Below, in pieces: positions 1 through 6,880 of a stretch of 35,073 bases of DNA. A program made the position numbers and the translations under genes. How positions within the stretch are numbered: position 1 is the stretch's first letter; every line of letters starts with the position of its first letter. The notes beneath the pieces were generated by a model. The model searched no databases, had not been told where the DNA came from, and worked only from the letters and a program-made list of their open reading frames with translations. The stretch is taken from contig JAYSYZ010000102.1 in NCBI GenBank assembly GCA_043727195.1, positions 1 through 35,073 of the forward strand. Direction: 5' to 3'. The stretch comes from JAUYQR01 sp043727195 (lineage in GTDB: Bacteria > Pseudomonadota > Alphaproteobacteria > Rhodobacterales > Rhodobacteraceae).

Positions 1-406
1 CTTCAGTGTATCGCATGGCGGCGGGGTTATCCCCGTCGATGTTTCCGAAATTGCCCTGGCCATCGACCAGCGGATAGCGCTGCGAAAATTCCTGCGCCAG
101 ACGCACCATCGCGTCGTAGACCGATTGGTCGCCATGCGGATGGAATTTGCCGATGACATCGCCGACGACTCGGGCGCATTTCTTGAACGCCTGGCCGGGG
201 TCGAGCCGCAATTGCCGCATCGCAAAAAGCAGCCGGCGATGTACCGGTTTCAGCCCGTCGCGGGCATCCGGCAGGGCGCGGTGCATGATCGTCGACAAAG
301 CATAAGTCAGATACCGCTCGCCGATTGCACGCGAAAGCGGTTCGGAAACGGTCATGCCGCCGGTGCCGGGGCCCTTGATGTTGGGATCGTCTTCATCCGC
401 TGTCAT
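1..406 (-). CDS. parC: DNA topoisomerase IV subunit A, N-terminal part (cut by window edge)
   Basis: ParC is the DNA-cleaving subunit of topoisomerase IV, which with ParE decatenates daughter chromosomes. Only the first 135 codons lie in the window, read leftwards from an ATG at 404-406. The translation contains the GyrA/ParC hallmark stretches RYLTYALSTIMHRALPDARDG (residues 31-51), GLKPVHRR (51-58), the HPHGD loop (89-93) and LVDGQGNFGNIDGD further on. The catalytic Tyr is beyond the edge. ParC rather than GyrA is inferred from the alphaproteobacterial ParC-like wording of this region (RALPDARDGLKPVHRR with HPHGDQ). Residue 94, aligned with the quinolone-contacting Ser of Escherichia coli GyrA/ParC, is Gln. 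An alternative start is Met18. Very confident in the family, fairly confident in ParC over GyrA. Confidence 0.9.
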   Translation of the reverse strand, partial: MTADEDDPNIKGPGTGGMTVSEPLSRAIGERYLTYALSTIMHRALPDARDGLKPVHRRLLFAMRQLRLDPGQAFKKCARVVGDVIGKFHPHGDQSVYDAMVRLAQEFSQRYPLVDGQGNFGNIDGDNPAAMRYTE

Positions 407-553
407 GCATGTTGTGTATGATGCGCGCAAGTTACGGTCCAGATGCGAATGCGAGGGGAATGGGAACCGAAAGGTGGCGCGGTGCATTTATGACTCAACC
501 CCGTGGCACGTTGTGCTAAGACAGCGGGAGTGTTGGTTAATTTGGGATCGGGA

Positions 554-1099
554 ATGCTGAGACTGACGTTGATCCTGTGTGCCGGGATGCTGGCCGCGTT
601 GATGATTGCGGGCGAGGATCGCGGCCAGTTGCGCCCCGGTCTGGCAAGGGCACTCGCCGAAGGACGGCAGCCCGATGCGGTTCCCGCGCCTGAACCCGTG
701 CCACTGGTGGCGGTGGCAGCACCGGAACCGGAGGTGGCTGTCAAGGTTGCAGCCGCGCCGCGCCCCGAACCGGCCCCCTATGTAGAGCCGGTGCGCGCCG
801 TGATCTCGGCGGTGGAAGAACCTGTGTTCACCCTGTCTGCGTTGCCGACCGAAGCGGTTCCGGGTGCCGCGACCCCCGCCAATAGCAGCGCCGAAGGGCA
901 GATTTACTATGTGACCGCATCGGCCGTGAACGTGCGCGACGCGCCTTCGACCGAGGCATCGGTGCTGGGCAGGCTTGAGGCGGGCGAAGCGGCGCTGGTC
1001 ATCACCGATGTCGGTGGCGAATGGGCCCGGATCGTCATTCAGGGCGACGGCATGGAAGGCTATGTGGCCATGCGGTTCCTGAGCGCCGAGGCCCCCTGA
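554..1099 (+). CDS. SH3b-domain protein, membrane-anchored or secreted
   Basis: A 181-residue protein of unknown specific role. Residues 1-20 form a hydrophobic signal or anchor segment (MLRLTLILCAGMLAALMIAG). Residues about 40-110 are a low-complexity linker rich in Pro, Ala, Glu and Val. Residues 117-177 form a bacterial SH3 (SH3b/YgiM-type) domain with the typical AVNVRDAPSTEASVLGRL and GEWARI stretches and the closing GYV. Such domains usually bind peptidoglycan or mediate envelope contacts, so an envelope role is an inference. The ATG at 554 is chosen because a hydrophobic leader follows at once and GGGATCGGGA precedes it; upstream GTG codons at about 530 would add a few residues. It is divergent from parC and upstream of an oxidoreductase with which it need not be functionally linked. 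Confidence 0.75.
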   Translation: MLRLTLILCAGMLAALMIAGEDRGQLRPGLARALAEGRQPDAVPAPEPVPLVAVAAPEPEVAVKVAAAPRPEPAPYVEPVRAVISAVEEPVFTLSALPTEAVPGAATPANSSAEGQIYYVTASAVNVRDAPSTEASVLGRLEAGEAALVITDVGGEWARIVIQGDGMEGYVAMRFLSAEAP

Positions 1100-1163
1100 C
1101 CCCCACTGATTGCAGGGCCGTGGTTTTGCCCCTATGCAGCGGCAAGCCATTGCGGAGCAGTTG

Positions 1164-1991
1164 ATGACAGCGCGATCCATTCTGATAACCGGCTGCTCTT
1201 CGGGCATCGGGCTTGACGCGGCACGGACCCTCAAGGCGCGCGGCTGGCGGGTGTTCGCCACCTGCCGGCAAGCGGTCGATTGCGAACGACTGCAGGCCGA
1301 GGGGCTGGAAAGCTTTGTCCTGGATTATTCCGACGAGCCGGGCATCGTGGCGGCGGTGGACGAGGTATTGGCACGCACCGGGGGCACACTCGACGCGCTG
1401 TTCAACAACGGTGGATACGCCTGCCCCGGCGCACTCGAAGATCTGCCGCGCGCAGCACTGCGGGCGAATTTCGAAGTCAATGTCTTTGGTTATCATGACC
1501 TTGCGCGGCAAGTCATTCCGGTGATGCGGCGGCAGGGCCATGGACGGATCATCAATTGCTCGTCGGTTCTGGGTTTTGTCGGGCGGTCCTGGCGCGGTTC
1601 TTACGTGGCCACAAAGTTTGCGCTGGAAGGGCTGACCGATGTGCTGCGGATCGAGATGCGGGATACCCCGATCGACGTCATCCTGATCGAACCGGGGCCT
1701 ATCGGCACCCGCATCCGCGAGAATGCCGCCGCCCAGTTCGAGAAATGGATCGACTGGAAAGCATCCGCACGGGTGGCGCAGTACGAGGGTCTGCGGGCCC
1801 GGCTTTACGAACAAAAGGGCCCGGATCCGTTCGAGATGACCCCGGCGGCGGTATCGGCCAAGCTGATCCACGCGGTGGAAAGTGCGCGCCCGCGCCCGCG
1901 CTATTACGTGACGACGCCGACCTACCTGATGGATCTTGCCCGCCGCATCCTGCCGACCCGGGCGCTGGACTGGGTGCTGGCCAAGGGATAG
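1164..1991 (+). CDS. Short-chain dehydrogenase/reductase (SDR family)
   Basis: A 275-residue classical SDR oxidoreductase using NAD(P)H; the substrate cannot be told from sequence. The cofactor motif TGCSSGIG lies at residues 8-15. NNGG replaces the usual NNAG in the adenine-pocket motif. The catalytic set is visible: a Ser in the NCSSVLG strand and a Tyr-x-x-x-Lys as YVATK, followed by the usual EPGPIGT turn. The start at 1164 puts the Rossmann fold at the very N terminus, as the family expects, and GGAG lies about ten bases upstream; an ATG at 1110 would add 18 unlikely residues. The C-terminal third (EKWIDWKASARV... PTYLMDLARR) resembles SDRs often annotated as SDR family NAD(P)-dependent oxidoreductases in Rhodobacteraceae. 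Family certain, reaction unknown. Confidence 0.88.
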   Translation: MTARSILITGCSSGIGLDAARTLKARGWRVFATCRQAVDCERLQAEGLESFVLDYSDEPGIVAAVDEVLARTGGTLDALFNNGGYACPGALEDLPRAALRANFEVNVFGYHDLARQVIPVMRRQGHGRIINCSSVLGFVGRSWRGSYVATKFALEGLTDVLRIEMRDTPIDVILIEPGPIGTRIRENAAAQFEKWIDWKASARVAQYEGLRARLYEQKGPDPFEMTPAAVSAKLIHAVESARPRPRYYVTTPTYLMDLARRILPTRALDWVLAKG

Positions 1992-2041
1992 GGGCGCACG
2001 GAGTCATCAGGGTCGTGGCGAATATTCCCGGTGAAATTTGG

Positions 2042-2070
2042 CTTCGCTTTTTGTGCCGGGCCACCTAGAT
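2042..2070 (+). promoter_or_regulatory. Candidate housekeeping promoter for the HIG1/cobalamin adenosyltransferase pair
   Basis: CTTCGC, a 17-base spacer and CTAGAT fit the alphaproteobacterial housekeeping pattern (CTTGAC, 17, CTATAT) with one or two mismatches per box. The inferred transcript start is about 20 bases before the gene's ribosome site. Seen by eye only. Confidence 0.4.
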
Positions 2071-2092
2071 GTGACCAAAGTTGGAGAGACCA

Positions 2093-2299
2093 ATGCTGTC
2101 AGACCCGCTGTTCCTGTTTGCCACCGTCGCCTGCATCGTGGTGCTGGCCATCCTGTTGTTCGGGATCAGCACCTTTGCCAAGGGAGGCGAGTTCAACAAG
2201 CGCAACGCAAACAAGATCATGCGCTGGCGGCTGGGCGCGCAGTTCGTGGCGGTGATCCTGATCGTAGGCTTTGCCTGGCTGCGCAGCGGGGCGAACTGA
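2093..2299 (+). CDS. HIG1-domain twin transmembrane protein
   Basis: A 68-residue protein with two membrane helices (about residues 5-26 and 48-64) joined by a basic loop (FAKGGEFNKRNANKIMRWRLGAQ). The loop carries the HIG1/hypoxia-induced family pattern of Asn/Arg/Lys followed by RxRxxAQ. Mitochondrial HIG1 proteins associate with respiratory complexes III and IV. Bacterial copies are usually called twin transmembrane proteins, and a role with respiratory oxidases is only an inference here. The start at 2093 has GGAGA eight bases upstream; a TTG at 2081 is less likely. Its TGA overlaps the ATG of the adenosyltransferase (TGATG), so the two are translationally coupled. Confidence 0.8.
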   Translation: MLSDPLFLFATVACIVVLAILLFGISTFAKGGEFNKRNANKIMRWRLGAQFVAVILIVGFAWLRSGAN

Positions 2300-2871
2300 T
2301 GGTCGTGCTGTCGAAAATCTACACCAAAACCGGCGATGCCGGCGAAACCGCATTGGGCAACGGTGCGCGGGTGGCGAAGCATTCGGTCCGCGTCAGTGCC
2401 TACGGCACGGTGGACGAGACGAATGCCACCGTCGGTCTGGCGCGCCAGCACGCGACGGGTGACATAGACGCCGCGCTGAAGCGCATCTCGAACGACCTGT
2501 TCGATCTGGGGGCCGACCTGTGCACCCCCGACCGGCACCTGGACGCGACCCGCGAATATCCCGCCCTGCGGATGATCGAGCCGCAGGTGCTGCGGCTGGA
2601 GGCCGAGATTGACACGATGAATCTGAAGCTGACGCCGTTGCGCAGTTTCATCCTGCCCGGCGGGTCGGCGCTGGCGGCGTATCTGCACCTGTGCCGCACG
2701 GTATGTAGGCGCGCCGAACGGCTGGTGGTGGAAACCGCCACGATGGAGGATGTGAACCCGGACGCGGTGAAATACCTCAACCGGTTGTCGGACTGGTTCT
2801 TCGTCGCCGGCCGCATTGCCAACAATGACGGCAAGGATGACGTGCTGTGGGTGCCGGGGCTGACCCGCTAG
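2299..2871 (+). CDS. ATP:cob(I)alamin adenosyltransferase, PduO type
   Basis: Transfers adenosyl from ATP to cob(I)alamin to make adenosylcobalamin. The 190-residue length is normal for PduO/EutT-like single-domain enzymes. Conserved blocks are present: the ATP-binding YTKTGDAGETALGNG at residues 8-22 with RVAKHSVRVSAYGTVDE after it, FILPGGS in the middle, CRRAERLV, and the closing NPDAVKYLNRLSDWFFVAGR. The start is fixed by the TGATG overlap with the HIG1 gene. Adenosylcobalamin is needed by methylmalonyl-CoA and ethylmalonyl-CoA mutases, which fits the ethylmalonyl-CoA pathway gene mcd seen later in this window. It lies directly upstream of etfBA, though with a 128-base gap. Confidence 0.92.
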   Translation: MVVLSKIYTKTGDAGETALGNGARVAKHSVRVSAYGTVDETNATVGLARQHATGDIDAALKRISNDLFDLGADLCTPDRHLDATREYPALRMIEPQVLRLEAEIDTMNLKLTPLRSFILPGGSALAAYLHLCRTVCRRAERLVVETATMEDVNPDAVKYLNRLSDWFFVAGRIANNDGKDDVLWVPGLTR

Positions 2872-2999
2872 GCCACAAAACGCGACGTCGCGACGCGGTG
2901 GGCCGTCGGTTTTGGTCTGTTGCGGGTGGCGTGAACGCGGTATCCACGCGCCAGAGAGCTTGACCGGGGCCGAAGCCCCCTTGAGGGAGACCAACGCCG
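2872..2999 (+). promoter_or_regulatory. etfB leader with 12-base palindrome and hairpin
   Basis: The 128-base gap before etfB holds a perfect 12-base palindrome CGCGACGTCGCG at 2881-2892 and a short hairpin GGGGC-CGAA-GCCCC at 2966-2979, just before the strong ribosome site GAGGGAGA. A CTTGAC hexamer at 2959-2964 overlaps the upstream side of the hairpin, but no good -10 box follows at 17 bases. Function of these elements is not known; the palindrome could be an operator. Confidence 0.35.
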
Positions 3000-3761
3000 A
3001 TGAAGGTCCTGGTGCCTGTGAAGCGGGTGATCGACTATAACGTGAAAGTGCGCGTCAAGGCAGACGGCACGGGTGTCGATCTGGCCAACGTGAAAATGTC
3101 GATGAACCCGTTTGACGAGATTGCCGTCGAAGAGGCGATCCGTCTGAAGGAAAAAGGCGTCGCGACCGAGGTTGTGGTGGTGTCCATCGGGGTCAAGCAA
3201 TCGCAGGAAACCTTGCGCAATGCGCTGGCGATGGGCGCGGACCGGGCGATTCTGATCGAGGCGACGGATAACGTGCAGGTGGATATCGAGCCGCTGGCCG
3301 TGGCCAAACTTCTGGCGGCGGTGGTGCGCGAAGAGGCGCCGGGGCTGGTGCTGTGCGGCAAGCAGGCCATCGACAATGACATGAACGCGACGGGGCAGAT
3401 GCTGGCCGCACTGCTGGGCTGGTCACAGGCGACCTTCGCCTCGGAACTGACGGTCGAGGGCGATCGGGCCCGCGTGACGCGCGAAGTGGATGGCGGCCTG
3501 CAGACGATCACGGTCAGGATGCCGACCATCGTCACCGTGGACCTGCGCCTGAACGAGCCGCGCTATGCCAGCTTGCCGAACATCATGAAGGCCAAGGCCA
3601 AGCCGATGGCGATAAAGACGCCAGCCGATTACGGCGTCGACATTGCGCCGCGGCTGACGGTGGTCAAGACGGTGGAACCGGCTGGGCGCAAGGCCGGCGT
3701 CAAGGTCGGTTCGGTTGATGAACTGATTGCGAAACTCAAAGACGAAGCGGGGGTGATCTGA
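3000..3761 (+). CDS. etfB: Electron transfer flavoprotein beta subunit
   Basis: Small subunit of ETF, which binds AMP and with EtfA carries electrons from acyl-CoA and related dehydrogenases to ETF-ubiquinone oxidoreductase. The 253 residues match the normal length. Recognisable blocks are MKVLVPVKRVIDYNVKVRVK at the start, NPFDEIAVEEAIRLKEKG, the nucleotide-pocket stretch LAMGADRAI, LCGKQAIDNDMNATGQMLAALLGW, and the ETF-beta signature region VDLRLNEPRYASLPNIMKAKAKP. A strong purine-rich ribosome site precedes the ATG, and the stop overlaps the etfA start by one base (TGATG), indicating co-translation of the heterodimer. A likely local client is the acyl-CoA dehydrogenase Mcd in this window. 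Confidence 0.97.
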   Translation: MKVLVPVKRVIDYNVKVRVKADGTGVDLANVKMSMNPFDEIAVEEAIRLKEKGVATEVVVVSIGVKQSQETLRNALAMGADRAILIEATDNVQVDIEPLAVAKLLAAVVREEAPGLVLCGKQAIDNDMNATGQMLAALLGWSQATFASELTVEGDRARVTREVDGGLQTITVRMPTIVTVDLRLNEPRYASLPNIMKAKAKPMAIKTPADYGVDIAPRLTVVKTVEPAGRKAGVKVGSVDELIAKLKDEAGVI

Positions 3762-4687
3762 TGGCCGTTCTTCTTCTGGCGGATGTGATTGACGGGCAAC
3801 TGGCAACCGATCAGGTGGCCAAGACGCTGACAGCGGTCAAATCGCTGGGCCCGGTGACAGTGCTGGTGGCCGGAATGGGCGGCGATGGTGCGGCGGCAGA
3901 GGCCGCGACGCTGCAGGGCGTGGGACGGGTGATCTTTGCCGCTGATCACGGCTATTGCCACGCGATGGCCGAGCCGACGGCGGCGCTGATTGCGGGGCTG
4001 GCGCCGGGGTATACGCATATCGTTGCGGCCTCGGGGGCGTTTTCCCGATCCGTGCTGCCGCGCGTGGCGGCGATGCTGGATGTGATGGTGATATCCGAAG
4101 TGCTGGCGGTGATCGACGCCGACGTCTTCGAGCGCCCGATCTATGCGGGCAACGCGATTCAGACGGTGAAATCCTCGGACGCGACCAAGGTGATGACGAT
4201 CCGCACCGCAACGTTCGATGCGGCGGGCAAGGGTGGTTCAGCCCCGATTGATACGGTGGCGACGGCGGCGGATGGCAGCCTGTCTGCCTGGGTCGAGGAC
4301 AAGGTTGCCTCCAGCGACCGCCCCGAACTGACCAGCGCCGGGATCGTGGTATCGGGCGGGCGCGGGGTGGGGTCGCAGGTCGATTTCGCGCTGATCGAAA
4401 AGCTGGCGGACAAGCTGAATGCCGCCGTGGGCGCATCGCGCGCCGCGGTGGATTCGGGCTATGCGCCGAACGACTGGCAGGTCGGGCAGACCGGCAAGGT
4501 GGTGGCGCCAGACCTGTATGTGGCTGTCGGCATTTCCGGCGCGATCCAGCATCTGGCGGGGATGAAGGATTCCAAGGTCATCGTCGCGATCAACAAGGAC
4601 GAAGATGCACCGATCTTTCAGGTTGCCGACTACGGGCTGGTGGCCGACCTGTTCACCGCGGTGCCGGAACTGATCGAAAAGCTGTAA
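3761..4687 (+). CDS. etfA: Electron transfer flavoprotein alpha subunit
   Basis: FAD-binding partner of EtfB, 308 residues as expected. The N-terminal domain begins MAVLLLADVIDG. The C-terminal FAD domain shows SGGRGVGS, then the signature region GASRAAVDSGY, DWQVGQTGKVVAPDLYVAVGISGAIQH and AINKDEDAPIF, with VADYGLVADL near the end. The start overlaps the etfB stop. A strong hairpin follows 20 bases after the stop, ending the etfBA transcript. Together with hbd downstream this marks a beta-oxidation / C4 acyl-CoA neighbourhood. Confidence 0.97.
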   Translation: MAVLLLADVIDGQLATDQVAKTLTAVKSLGPVTVLVAGMGGDGAAAEAATLQGVGRVIFAADHGYCHAMAEPTAALIAGLAPGYTHIVAASGAFSRSVLPRVAAMLDVMVISEVLAVIDADVFERPIYAGNAIQTVKSSDATKVMTIRTATFDAAGKGGSAPIDTVATAADGSLSAWVEDKVASSDRPELTSAGIVVSGGRGVGSQVDFALIEKLADKLNAAVGASRAAVDSGYAPNDWQVGQTGKVVAPDLYVAVGISGAIQHLAGMKDSKVIVAINKDEDAPIFQVADYGLVADLFTAVPELIEKL

Positions 4688-4706
4688 GACGGGCCGCGCG
4701 CCTTGA

Positions 4707-4734
4707 GGGGCCGCGCTTGCGGCCCCAGTTTCGT
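4707..4734 (+). terminator. Rho-independent terminator after etfA
   Basis: A perfect 8-base-pair GC stem (GGGGCCGC / GCGGCCCC, 4707-4714 with 4719-4726) with loop GCTT is followed by AGTTTCGTC. It sits between the convergent etfA and DUF6473 genes and may act on both strands. Confidence 0.75.
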
Positions 4735-5561
4735 CACAGCAGCCCCGCGATCACCGGCCCCAAGAGCGCCGCCACCTCGTCATGCACGGCGGAACCGGGC
4801 AGGCAACGGGCGGTTGCCAACTCCGTCTCTGGTACCTGCATGCGGCAAAGCCCCTCGGCCCGGGCGGCAGCGCTGGGCACGGCTTCGACCACAGCGCTGA
4901 CCGACCGGCGCAGCGACCGCACCATCGCAGCATCGACGAACAGCGGTGCGAAGGCGGGATCAAGGTCTTCGGCCACCCTCTGCGGGCCGGTTTCGGCCAG
5001 CCACAGCAGCACCCGGCGGTCCGGAAGCTGCGCCAGAAGCGCGCGCATCCGTGACAGCCAGTTCGCCTTTAGCCCGGCAACCACGGTGGCGAAACGGTCT
5101 GGCCCGGCGCGACGCAGCACCATCAGCAGATGCCGGGTAAAGTGGATGTCGGTGAATTCCACATCCGGAAACAGCGCGGTAAGGGCAGGCGTTGCGGCAA
5201 GAAAGCGGTCATTGCGGCGGCTGTGAACGGTGTAGAACGGGTTCGACATCGCTTCGGCCCCGGTCACCTGCACCACGGCGACGCGCGCGCCTGCCGCCAC
5301 TTGCAAGGCAGCAGGATCGGCCAGATAGAAATCCGGCCCCGCGTTCAGCCCGCCCAGATTGGCGACAGGACAGCCCGTCGCCTCCTCCACCAGTACCGGA
5401 AAGGGCGCGGCCACGTATTTGCCAAAGGTGGAAGATCCACCCAGCATCACCACGTAATCGCCCGAAAGATCCCGCTCCGGCCCGCGAAACACGGCCCGGG
5501 ACATGCCATACCGGCATGGAAAGTAGTCGAGCGCCCCCGCGCCCGCCTGCCCCATCATCAT
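4734..5561 (-). CDS. DUF6473 family protein
   Basis: A 275-residue protein of a family mainly seen in Rhodobacteraceae, with no assigned function. The N-terminal signature GALDYFPCRYGMSRAVFRGPERDLSGDYVVMLGGSSTFGKY is recognisable, followed by a predicted alternating alpha/beta fold with GCPVANLGGLNAGPDFYL. The GGSSTFGKY loop recalls SGNH-hydrolase-like folds, but this is an inference. Three consecutive ATG codons (5553-5561) make the start ambiguous within two residues; the first is used. The open frame continues about 44 codons upstream, but that stretch does not look like family sequence. It is on the opposite strand between etfA and hbd, so is probably a separate transcription unit. Confidence 0.75.
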   Translation of the reverse strand: MMMGQAGAGALDYFPCRYGMSRAVFRGPERDLSGDYVVMLGGSSTFGKYVAAPFPVLVEEATGCPVANLGGLNAGPDFYLADPAALQVAAGARVAVVQVTGAEAMSNPFYTVHSRRNDRFLAATPALTALFPDVEFTDIHFTRHLLMVLRRAGPDRFATVVAGLKANWLSRMRALLAQLPDRRVLLWLAETGPQRVAEDLDPAFAPLFVDAAMVRSLRRSVSAVVEAVPSAAARAEGLCRMQVPETELATARCLPGSAVHDEVAALLGPVIAGLL

Positions 5562-5666
5562 CACACCCACCCAAATTTTGGTAACCCCATGGCCAAGCCT
5601 GGCCGACAAAGGTTTCCAAAAGGCTAAATTCTGGCGATTGCCGACAAGTTGAGGCAAGTCGCTGTC

Positions 5667-5695
5667 CTTGCACGGCGGATGCTGCACAGGCATAA
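5667..5695 (+). promoter_or_regulatory. Candidate promoter for 3-hydroxybutyryl-CoA dehydrogenase
   Basis: CTTGCA, exactly 17 bases, then GCATAA, 28 bases before the gene start and just before the GGAGG ribosome site at 5711. A reasonable match to the alphaproteobacterial sigma-70 pattern, found by eye. Confidence 0.4.
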
Positions 5696-5722
5696 GCAGG
5701 GCGAAGCTTTGGAGGCTGACGG

Positions 5723-6598
5723 ATGGACATCAGGCAGGTGGGCGTGGTTGGCGCGGGCCAGATGGGCAATGGCATCGCGCATGTCTTTGCGCTGGCGGGC
5801 TATGACGTGCTGATGACCGACATATCAGAGGACAGCCTGTCAAAGGCGCTGGCAGTGATCGAGCGGAACATCGAACGCCAGGTGTCGCGCGGCAAGGTGC
5901 TGCCCGCCGACAAGCGTGCCGCGATGGAGCGGATCAAGACCACGCTCAGGCTGGCCGATCTGGGCCAGTGCGACCTGATCATCGAGGCCGCGACGGAACG
6001 CGAGACAGTGAAGACCGCGATTTTCGAGGATCTTCTGCCGCACTTGAAGCCGACAACGATCCTGACCTCGAACACCTCCTCCATCTCCATCACGCGACTG
6101 GCCAGCCGCACCGACCGGCCGGAAAAGTTCATGGGGTTCCATTTCATGAACCCGGTGCCGGTGATGCAGTTGGTGGAACTGATCCGCGGCATCGCCACCG
6201 ATCAGGAGACCTGGGAAACGCTGCACGAGGTGGTGCGCAAACTGGGCAAGACGGCGGCATCGGCCGAGGATTTCCCGGCCTTCATCGTCAACCGCATCCT
6301 GATGCCGATGATCAACGAGGCGGTCTACACGCTGTATGAAGGCGTAGGGTCGGTCAAAAGCATCGACGAATCGCTGAAGCTGGGCGCGAACCACCCGATG
6401 GGGCCGCTGGAACTGGCGGATTTCATCGGGCTGGATACCTGCCTCGCGATCATGAACGTGCTGCATGAGGGGCTGGCGGATACCAAGTACCGGCCTTGTC
6501 CGCTGCTGACCAAGTATGTCGAGGCCGGGTGGCTGGGCCGCAAGACGCAGCGGGGGTTTTATGATTATCGTGGCGAAGTGCCGGTGCCGACAAGGTGA
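5723..6598 (+). CDS. hbdA: 3-hydroxybutyryl-CoA dehydrogenase
   Basis: Oxidises (S)-3-hydroxybutyryl-CoA to acetoacetyl-CoA with NAD+. The 291 residues are the normal single-function length. The N-terminal Rossmann motif GAGQMGNGIA is at residues 10-19, with acidic DIS at the end of strand two. IIEAATE, SNTSSISIT and the catalytic HFMNPVPVM follow. The second domain begins with FPAFIVNRILMPMINEA and contains LGANHPMGPLELADFIGLD, the family signature, ending with GRKTQRGFYDY. GGAGG seven bases upstream supports the ATG. Placement beside etfBA suits C4 acyl-CoA turnover, including the acetoacetyl-CoA/crotonyl-CoA node feeding the ethylmalonyl-CoA pathway. Confidence 0.95.
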   Translation: MDIRQVGVVGAGQMGNGIAHVFALAGYDVLMTDISEDSLSKALAVIERNIERQVSRGKVLPADKRAAMERIKTTLRLADLGQCDLIIEAATERETVKTAIFEDLLPHLKPTTILTSNTSSISITRLASRTDRPEKFMGFHFMNPVPVMQLVELIRGIATDQETWETLHEVVRKLGKTAASAEDFPAFIVNRILMPMINEAVYTLYEGVGSVKSIDESLKLGANHPMGPLELADFIGLDTCLAIMNVLHEGLADTKYRPCPLLTKYVEAGWLGRKTQRGFYDYRGEVPVPTR

Positions 6599-6880
6599 TC
6601 GAGGCGGACGGCAGGAACGAACAGCCTTTGCGGTCGTTGACCGCCCGTTTCTTGCCCGGAATCAAGGCGCGGTAACGCACCGCCGGGCAGCGCCTGCCCG
6701 CCCCGACGGGTAGGCGCTTCTTCACCGCCTGAGCGTAGAACTTCGTCGGGAGAGGCGGCACCATAAAGCGCCCAGCACGACCGTTGGAGCGCCCACCCGC
6801 GTGCAGGCGCTGCCCTCTGTTGATACAACGAGCGACTGCCCGCTTTTGTCACTTAGAGCAGACAGACTGGCGCCGAAACG
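6599..6880. other. Gene-free stretch with paired motifs and competing hairpins
   Basis: No convincing gene lies here; open frames on both strands have no recognisable protein character. Two structures compete: a perfect 7-base-pair hairpin CGGGCAG-CGC-CTGCCCG (6684-6700), and a 10-base-pair stem with one G-T pair formed by 6691-6700 with 6707-6716. On the minus strand, GGTCAACGACCGCAAAGGCTG (within 6615-6650) and GTGACAAAAGCGGGCAGTCG (within 6830-6855) look like diverged copies of one unit. The look is that of a dispersed intergenic repeat or a decayed gene, which cannot be decided from one copy. Confidence 0.4.

Noticed and set aside
6565..6852. A 95-codon minus-strand open frame spanning the 6.6-6.9 kb gap
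   Set aside because: It runs into the 3' end of hbd, has no recognisable domain or ribosome site, and its composition is like non-coding frames; kept only as an unexplained intergenic stretch.
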